This document shows, piece by piece, positions 59,321-64,000 of a stretch of 64,000 bases of DNA. The notes under the pieces were generated by a model that saw only the letters and a list, made by a program, of their open reading frames with translations, did no database searches and was not told the DNA's origin. This DNA comes from Sutcliffiella cohnii. GTDB lineage: Bacteria > Bacillota > Bacilli > Bacillales > Bacillaceae_I. A program made the translations under genes and the position numbers. The DNA is taken from assembly GCF_002250055.1 (NCBI RefSeq), contig NZ_CP018866.1, positions 4,398,869 to 4,462,868 on the forward strand, read 5' to 3'. How positions within the stretch are numbered: the stretch's first letter is position 1; each line of letters begins with the position of its first letter.

Positions 59321-59351
59321 TCGCTAGGTACGTGATACCTAGCGTTTTTTT
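59321..59351 (+). terminator. hemQ terminator
   Basis: CGCTAGGTA CGTGA TACCTAGCG then seven T. Confidence 0.9.
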
Positions 59352-59463
59352 CTGGGCAAAATATTTTTTAACATACTACTAAATAGCTCCCTCTGTTTTT
59401 CTTTACACTTCTTAATAGAAATAGGTTCCTCGATTCTCTTCTATCTTTTTACAAAATTAGAAA

Positions 59464-59492
59464 GCATATATTTTCTACCTTCTTCATACAAT
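59464..59492 (+). promoter_or_regulatory. Candidate sigma-E promoter of gerQ
   Basis: GCATATA (59464-59470), 14 bp, CATACAAT (59485-59492), a close match to sigma-E, about 147 bp upstream of gerQ. B. subtilis gerQ is a mother-cell gene. Confidence 0.6.
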
Positions 59493-59638
59493 CAAGTAGT
59501 GTAAATTCATTATTGTATGAATGTCTCTTACCGTCCTTTTTAACGTATTGTGTTTTTATGCCAAATCAATTTCTTTCTCTAGCTTATAAGCTTTACAACT
59601 ATAGAGAGAAAGCAGAAATTAAGAGGAGGTTTTGTTTC

Positions 59639-60106
59639 ATGAAAGGTCAATTTCCAAGTGGGGGATATCCTCAAATGGGATATAGCTCGAATCCTTATGC
59701 CCAATATTATGGGGGACAACCGGGTATGGCTGCTGGATTTTCGCCGGGGCAAGTAGCTGGGCAACAAACTGGTTATAAAATGCCTTCTTTTCAAGCAGCT
59801 CCGCAAGACGTACCGGGCATGTTACCGTTAGAGCAATCTTATGTTGAAAATATTTTACGTTTAAACAGAGGGAAGCTTGCTACTGTTTATATGACTTTTG
59901 AAAATAATAGAGAGTGGAATGCGAAAATTTTCAAAGGGATTATTGAGGCTGCCGGGCGTGATCATCTGATTTTAAGTGATCCACAGACTGGTAAACGTTA
60001 TTTATTGTTGATGGTATACTTAGATTATGTAACATTTGATGAAGAAATTGAATACGATTATCCGTTTGGTGCTGCTCCTGGGCTGTCTGCTTATCCCTCA
60101 AGGTAA
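59639..60106 (+). CDS. gerQ: Spore coat protein GerQ
   Basis: Inner coat protein needed for CwlJ function and cross-linked by transglutaminase in B. subtilis. 155 aa. N-terminal half is low complexity (Gly, Tyr, Gln, Pro: YPQMGYSSNPYAQYYGG), C-terminal domain has LPLEQSYVENILRLNRGK and EWNAKIFKGIIEAAGRDH, the GerQ signature. ATG with AGGAGG 9 nt upstream. A longer frame from 59513 is leader. Confidence 0.94.
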   Translation: MKGQFPSGGYPQMGYSSNPYAQYYGGQPGMAAGFSPGQVAGQQTGYKMPSFQAAPQDVPGMLPLEQSYVENILRLNRGKLATVYMTFENNREWNAKIFKGIIEAAGRDHLILSDPQTGKRYLLLMVYLDYVTFDEEIEYDYPFGAAPGLSAYPSR

Positions 60107-60125
60107 TTAGAATACTTATTGTGTG

Positions 60126-60163
60126 AAAAGAGACTGTCACTTTTGTGGCAGTCTCTTTTTTTT
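60126..60163 (+). terminator. gerQ terminator
   Basis: AAGAGACTGTCAC TTTT GTGGCAGTCTCTT followed by a T run. Confidence 0.9.
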
Positions 60164-60205
60164 AATTGTCTACCTTAAATAAAGGTTGAGGTAAAAAGTT
60201 ATCCG

Positions 60206-60491
60206 TTCCTCTTCGCTACGAGAACTTGCTTTCCGCGGGGAGATGTCTAGCTCCAGCGCATTGGCCCTATCAAACTTCCCAGTCCGTCCGTACGATAAGT
60301 CAACATCGACTCAACTAACGTTTCGTCGTGTTTCCTTTATCTCCTACCGGACTGCTCCAGTTTGTACGGGCCAGACCGATGCGCCTACGCTTTTCGTGGA
60401 GTCGAGCCTCCTCGGCTGCGCCTGTGGGGTCTCGACCTTCCCTCTTCTTCCCGCCGGAGTCAAGTTCTCTCCGCTCCGAGTCACTCACGGT
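60206..60491. repeat. R3 repeat with nested R2 element
   Basis: R3 left part (CGCTACGAGAACTTGCTTTCC, CGCGGGGAG) to about 60242, then a reverse R2 (about 60245-60398: GTCTAGCTCCAGCGC, CCCAGTCCGTCCGTACG, TTTATCTCC, GATGCGCCTACGCTTTTC), then R3 resumes (GGAGTCGAGCCTCC, GTGGGGTCTCGACC, CCCGCCGGAGTCAAG, CCGCTCCGAGTCACTCACGG). The insertion point matches that of R1 in R3 at 6.5 kb. Nothing coding in the 60107-60649 gap. Confidence 0.8.
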
Positions 60492-60649
60492 TCTATACTG
60501 GATAAGCCTTCACTCTATTTTCATATTTCATGGTGCAAACTTCCCTTTTACATGGCAGTCACCTTTAAACCATAGAGTTATGTAAAAACTGCCCTGTTTC
60601 ACTTCGCTACTTTTATATGTCTACTCTGTAAGCAATCTAATTTGTGTTG

Positions 60650-61018
60650 TTATGCTTTAAGTGCTGAGATGATAATTAGTGTCCAGGCAATTAAAAAGGC
60701 TACTCCGCCTAGTGGGGTGATTGCTCCTAGAATTTTTATTCCAGAGGTGCTTAGTACGTAAAGGCTCCCTGAGAATAGAATGATTCCAATAAACATTGAC
60801 CAACCAGCGGCGTTTAGTAACGATGTTTGGCCCCATCTGTCTATTAAAAACGCAATGACGAAAAGTCCTCCAGCGTGAAACATTTGGTAGGTTACACCTG
60901 TTTTCCACACTTCTAACATATCGTTTGAAATTTTCCCTTCTAATCCGTGAGCACCGAACGCTCCTAATGCTACTGCTAAAAATGCATTAACTGCTGCAAG
61001 TATAATAAATAAACTCAT
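60650..61018 (-). CDS. ywdK: DUF423 membrane protein YwdK
   Basis: 122 aa with four membrane helices; family motif GAFGAHGLEGK and YQMFHAGGLF. Function unknown. Start at ATG 61018, 10 nt from AGGAGG; an ATG three codons upstream is only 1 nt from it. Single gene divergent from pxpB. Confidence 0.9.
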   Translation of the reverse strand: MSLFIILAAVNAFLAVALGAFGAHGLEGKISNDMLEVWKTGVTYQMFHAGGLFVIAFLIDRWGQTSLLNAAGWSMFIGIILFSGSLYVLSTSGIKILGAITPLGGVAFLIAWTLIIISALKA

Positions 61019-61093
61019 TTTGTACATGCCTCCTTATCTCTATATTATAATAAGAGAAAAGTAAATTTCCTAATGAAATGAGGGTGGAAGAGC

Positions 61094-61807
61094 ATGAAAA
61101 TCAATTACCAACCGATTGGCGACCAAGCAATTAGAATTGAATTTCCTAAAAGTAGCTCTGCGTATATTCCTTCTATCCTACCATTACTACGTCAAAAAGA
61201 TATTTACGGAGTAACGGATATTACCCCAGGACTCACTACTATCACTGTTTACTATCAATATCCACAAACTAACTATTATCGTTTAGAGGAAATACTAACA
61301 AAGCTATTACAAAATATCGACATTGAAAAAGCTACTGGCCTTTTGCGAAAAGTTATCGTACCGGTTTTATACGATGGACCTGATTTAAAAGAAGTAGCTG
61401 ATTACCATCAAAAAAAGGTAAGTACGATCATCGAGGAGCATACACAACCTTTCTACCGAGTAGCGATGTTAGGATTTTTACCTGGCTTCCCATATTTAAC
61501 CGGCCTATCAAACTACTTACATACTCCAAGACGGCAAGACCCCCGTCTACTAGTCGATGCTGGCTCTGTTGGGATTGGTGGAGAGCAAACAGGAATTTAT
61601 CCGATAAACTCTCCTGGAGGTTGGAACATTATCGGAAAAACCCCACTTCCCCTGTTTCAACCGGAAAGTAAAGAGCCGTTTCTTTTTCAGGAGGGAGACA
61701 CCGTTCAATTCATTTCTATTACAGAAACAGAATGGAGTTCCTGGGTGAAGAAAGTAAATGAAAATAGGAATTGGCGAAAGGAGATTATTTCGCATGAAAA
61801 CGATTGA
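61094..61807 (+). CDS. pxpB: 5-oxoprolinase subunit PxpB (KipI-like)
   Basis: 237 aa. With PxpA and PxpC it hydrolyses 5-oxoproline to glutamate using ATP. Signatures GFLPGFPYLTGL and SVGIGGEQTGIYPINSPGGW. KipI of B. subtilis (KinA inhibitor) is in the same family, so a sporulation role is possible but not shown. First gene of a tight pxpB-pxpA-pxpC operon; overlaps pxpA by 14 bp. Confidence 0.93.
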   Translation: MKINYQPIGDQAIRIEFPKSSSAYIPSILPLLRQKDIYGVTDITPGLTTITVYYQYPQTNYYRLEEILTKLLQNIDIEKATGLLRKVIVPVLYDGPDLKEVADYHQKKVSTIIEEHTQPFYRVAMLGFLPGFPYLTGLSNYLHTPRRQDPRLLVDAGSVGIGGEQTGIYPINSPGGWNIIGKTPLPLFQPESKEPFLFQEGDTVQFISITETEWSSWVKKVNENRNWRKEIISHEND

Positions 61808-62564
61808 TTTAAATTGCGACCTAGGAGAGAGCTTCGGTCCATACAAAATAGGAAATGATGAAAAAATAATACCGTACGTTTCTTCTATTAACATTGCATG
61901 TGGATTTCACGCTGGAGATCCAGCTGTGATGGAGCGGACAGTAAGACTTGCAAAAGAAAATGGGGTGAGTATCGGTGCTCATCCCGGTTTTCAAGATTTG
62001 TCACACTTCGGACGAAGAAACTTACCTGTTACATCGAAGGAAGCGTACCAACTCGTCTTATATCAACTTGGAGCACTGCATGCATTTTGCCGGGCATACG
62101 ATGTACCGTTACATCACGTAAAACCACACGGGGCACTTTATAACGTTGCTGCGGAAAATAAAAAAATTGCCGGGGCAATTGCCGATGCTATTAAACATTT
62201 TGATGATTCGTTAATATTGTATGGTTTAAGTGGAAGTTTATTAATTCAAGCTGGAAAAGAAGCAGGATTACAAACAGCATCTGAAGTATTTGCCGACCGC
62301 ACGTACGTTGCGAGCGGGGCATTATCTCCAAGATCATTGGACGGGGCAGTTATTCATGATAGCGAAAAAGTGTTAAGTCAAGTACGTCAGATGATTAGTC
62401 ACGGAAAGGTTACAACTTTAGAAGGAAAAGAAATTAGTATTAAAGCTGATACGATTTGCTTACACGGTGATAATAAAGATGCATTACTGCTAGGAAAACA
62501 GATCTATTCCATGCTAAAAGAAGAAGGGTTTTCTGTACAGTCTGTAGCGAGGTGGAAACAATGA
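61794..62564 (+). CDS. pxpA: 5-oxoprolinase subunit PxpA (LamB/YcsF family)
   Basis: 256 aa. DLNCDLGESFGPYK at the start, NIACGFHAGDP, and VKPHGALYN are LamB/YcsF family hallmarks. ATG at 61794 with AAAGGAG; an in-frame ATG at 61758 lies upstream of the binding site. Ends in an ATGA overlap with pxpC. Confidence 0.94.
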   Translation: MKTIDLNCDLGESFGPYKIGNDEKIIPYVSSINIACGFHAGDPAVMERTVRLAKENGVSIGAHPGFQDLSHFGRRNLPVTSKEAYQLVLYQLGALHAFCRAYDVPLHHVKPHGALYNVAAENKKIAGAIADAIKHFDDSLILYGLSGSLLIQAGKEAGLQTASEVFADRTYVASGALSPRSLDGAVIHDSEKVLSQVRQMISHGKVTTLEGKEISIKADTICLHGDNKDALLLGKQIYSMLKEEGFSVQSVARWKQ

Positions 62565-63475
62565 CTTATCCCCTCTTTATCGTAAAGAAAAAAGGGCTAC
62601 TCACTAGCTTTCAAGATAGTGGACGACTTGGCTATCAGGCAAAAGGTGTAGTAGTTTCCGGTGTGATGGATTCATATTCTTTTGAACAGGCTAATAGGCT
62701 CGTCGGCAATGATCGAAACGAGGCATGTATGGAAATGGGGTTAATAGGACCAACATTACAATTGCTTGCAGACGAAGCAATGATAGCTGTATGTGGAGCA
62801 AATATAAACCCTAGACTTAATGGCGTTGCCTTCCCAATGTGGAAATCGATAAAGGTGCAAAAAGGAGATGTTCTTTCTTTTCCAGGCACAAGTGAAGGTA
62901 TTTACGCTTATTTAGCCGTTCGTGGTGGTTTTTCTGTTGTGGAAGTGCTCGGTAGTAAATCTTACTACAATAAGGCTAACATCGGTACAGCCATTCATGA
63001 TGGAGATACGCTGTACGGACAGAAGCTTTCTACTTATAGGAACAGGTTTCTTTCCCAAAAAATGATTCCGTCTTTTCCGAAAGAACAAACTGTACGGGTA
63101 ATTCCCGGTCCACATGAAAAACACTTTACAAACGATAGCCTTCAACGTTTCTTTTCTACTACGTATACAGTTAAACAAACGGATCGAATGGGAGCACGAT
63201 TAGATGGGCAACCACTCGAAGTAGTTGGAAGTGGAGATATTTCATCTGATGCTATACCATTTGGTGGTATTCAAGTTCCTCGTAATGGGCTACCACTCGT
63301 ACTTCTTGCTGATCGGCAAACGACTGGTGGATATCCTCGTATCGGGACTATCATAAAAGCTGACATTCGAAAACTTGCCCAGCTTCCTCCAGGCGGGAAA
63401 ATTCGTTTTCAGCGAACTACATTAGAAGAAGCATACAAGCTTAACTCCTGCTCTTTAAATACAACTACTGAATAA
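62561..63475 (+). CDS. pxpC: 5-oxoprolinase subunit PxpC (KipA-like)
   Basis: 304 aa biotin-dependent carboxylase-like AHS2 domain: LLTSFQDSGRLGYQ, YAYLAVRGGF, TDRMGARLDG and ADRQTTGGYPRIG. Completes the PxpBAC enzyme. ATG at 62561 is 5 nt from GAGGTGG; the GTG at 62552 falls in the binding site. Confidence 0.93.
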   Translation: MTYPLFIVKKKGLLTSFQDSGRLGYQAKGVVVSGVMDSYSFEQANRLVGNDRNEACMEMGLIGPTLQLLADEAMIAVCGANINPRLNGVAFPMWKSIKVQKGDVLSFPGTSEGIYAYLAVRGGFSVVEVLGSKSYYNKANIGTAIHDGDTLYGQKLSTYRNRFLSQKMIPSFPKEQTVRVIPGPHEKHFTNDSLQRFFSTTYTVKQTDRMGARLDGQPLEVVGSGDISSDAIPFGGIQVPRNGLPLVLLADRQTTGGYPRIGTIIKADIRKLAQLPPGGKIRFQRTTLEEAYKLNSCSLNTTTE

Positions 63476-63480
63476 AATAA

Positions 63481-63523
63481 AACGCCCTATGGTTCATGGC
63501 TACTATGGACCGAGGGCGTTTTG
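63481..63523. terminator. Bidirectional terminator, pxp operon and convergent gene
   Basis: AAAACGCCCTATGGTTCAT facing ATGGACCGAGGGCGTTTT, with T runs at both ends. Confidence 0.85.
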
Positions 63524-63524
63524 T

Positions 63525-63815
63525 TTATCTAGTATGAAGATATATTTTTAACGCTTGTTTAAGCTCATCATCTCTATAATTGGATTCAATATTGTAATGA
63601 TCACCGTCTAAATGTGCTACAAAGTTTTTGTAACCGTGAGAATGGAGAAAATCGTTCACACTTGTAATATCTTCAGACGATGTTAATAATGGCTTTTGTC
63701 CAACATAATCACCATTCACATATACTTCATAGCGATCATGTGAAATCTTTGTAAAATTCTCGTTTTGATTAAATAACCCTAAACCAACAAACGTTGTATT
63801 GCCAGTTCCTTGCAA
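63525..63815 (-). CDS. Hypothetical protein, about 96 aa
   Basis: I do not recognise a family. Soluble, acidic, with many Asn, Asp and His residues (HLDGDHYNIESNYRDDEL). The TTG at 63815 (MQGTGNTTFVGLGLF) lies 6 nt from GGAGGTG; the GTG at 63824 sits within it. It shares a terminator with pxpC. Next to a YwdI-like gene at the window edge. Confidence 0.65.
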   Translation of the reverse strand: MQGTGNTTFVGLGLFNQNENFTKISHDRYEVYVNGDYVGQKPLLTSSEDITSVNDFLHSHGYKNFVAHLDGDHYNIESNYRDDELKQALKIYLHTR

Positions 63816-63904
63816 AGTAAACACCTCCCATGCTTGTTGGGTGTTTATATTGTTGCACTACTCATAAAAAATATGATGGTAACATGCGGTAGTTTAGGAA
63901 GAGA

Positions 63905-64000
63905 TTAAAAATCAAATATCGAGTCACCATTCGCATCTGATTCTGCCATTGGTTTTGTTTGAATCGTTTGAGGTGGTTGCCCAACTACATTGGTAGCAAA
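63905..64000 (-). CDS. YwdI-like protein, C-terminal end only
   Basis: The last 31 codons of a minus-strand gene running off the right edge, ending GDSIFDF-stop. B. subtilis YwdI (DUF5327) ends in a very similar GESLFDF, and lies at this place in the gene order. The rest is outside the window. Confidence 0.55.
   Translation of the reverse strand, partial: FATNVVGQPPQTIQTKPMAESDANGDSIFDF

Overview
This 64 kb window is chromosomal DNA of an endospore-forming member of the Bacillaceae. It is AT-rich, uses AGGAGG-type ribosome binding sites, and follows the gene order of the Bacillus subtilis ywkE-to-ywdI chromosome segment: prmC, prfA, tdk, rpmE, rho, glpX, murZ, fba, spo0F, ywjG, pyrG, rpoE, acdA, fadF, cls, uvsE, argS, ywiB, speB, speE, pbpG, ywhD, ywhC, ywhB, ywgA, ywfO, rsfA, lipL, pta, hemQ, gerQ, ywdK, ywdI. 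Spore genes (gerA-gerC-gerB operon, YhcN-type lipoprotein, spo0F, pbpG, rsfA, gerQ) confirm a sporulator. The genus cannot be fixed from the sequence alone. I saw no rRNA, tRNA, CRISPR array or prophage.

Layout. 1-3734 holds most of a secreted lamin-tail-domain repeat protein cut by the left edge. 4-6.3 kb is translation termination (prmC, prfA). 6.8-11.7 kb is spore germination. 11.8-23.3 kb is housekeeping: thymidine kinase, L31, Rho, FBPase, MurA, aldolase, Spo0F, CTP synthase with a complete CTP-sensing attenuator, and RNA polymerase delta. 24-35.7 kb is a seven-gene fatty-acid/branched-chain acyl-CoA degradation cluster (fadF, thiolase, hydroxyacyl-CoA dehydrogenase, two acyl-CoA dehydrogenases, a TetR regulator, fused isobutyryl-CoA mutase). 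It has two related FadR-like operators and a perfect cre site. 36-42.5 kb holds cardiolipin synthase, UvsE, an ECF sigma/anti-sigma pair, argS and ywiB. 42.6-43.8 kb is a stand-alone TnpB element. 44.3-54.2 kb carries polyamine synthesis, PBP2d, and conserved proteins (M50 protease, tautomerase, GNAT, DUF2254, HD phosphohydrolase). 54.7-64 kb holds rsfA, lipL, pta, hemQ, gerQ and the pxpBAC 5-oxoprolinase operon.

The most unusual content is between genes. (1) Five arrays (7.4, 16.7, 31.5-32.2, 40.0-40.3 and 56.0-56.3 kb) have different core sequences but the same strict 21-bp period, often as alternating units giving a 42-bp super-period. The largest keeps phase through 33 units without an indel. 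These arrays create long false ORFs. (2) Three GC-richer families of hairpin-forming interspersed repeats (called R1, R2, R3 here) occupy many gaps. R1 and R2 occur in head-to-tail chains, sit directly against stop codons, and are twice found nested inside R3 at the same position, which suggests they are or were mobile.

Many starts were set downstream of the first possible codon because the Shine-Dalgarno sequence lies between the two candidates. Gene symbols follow B. subtilis where protein and neighbourhood agree.
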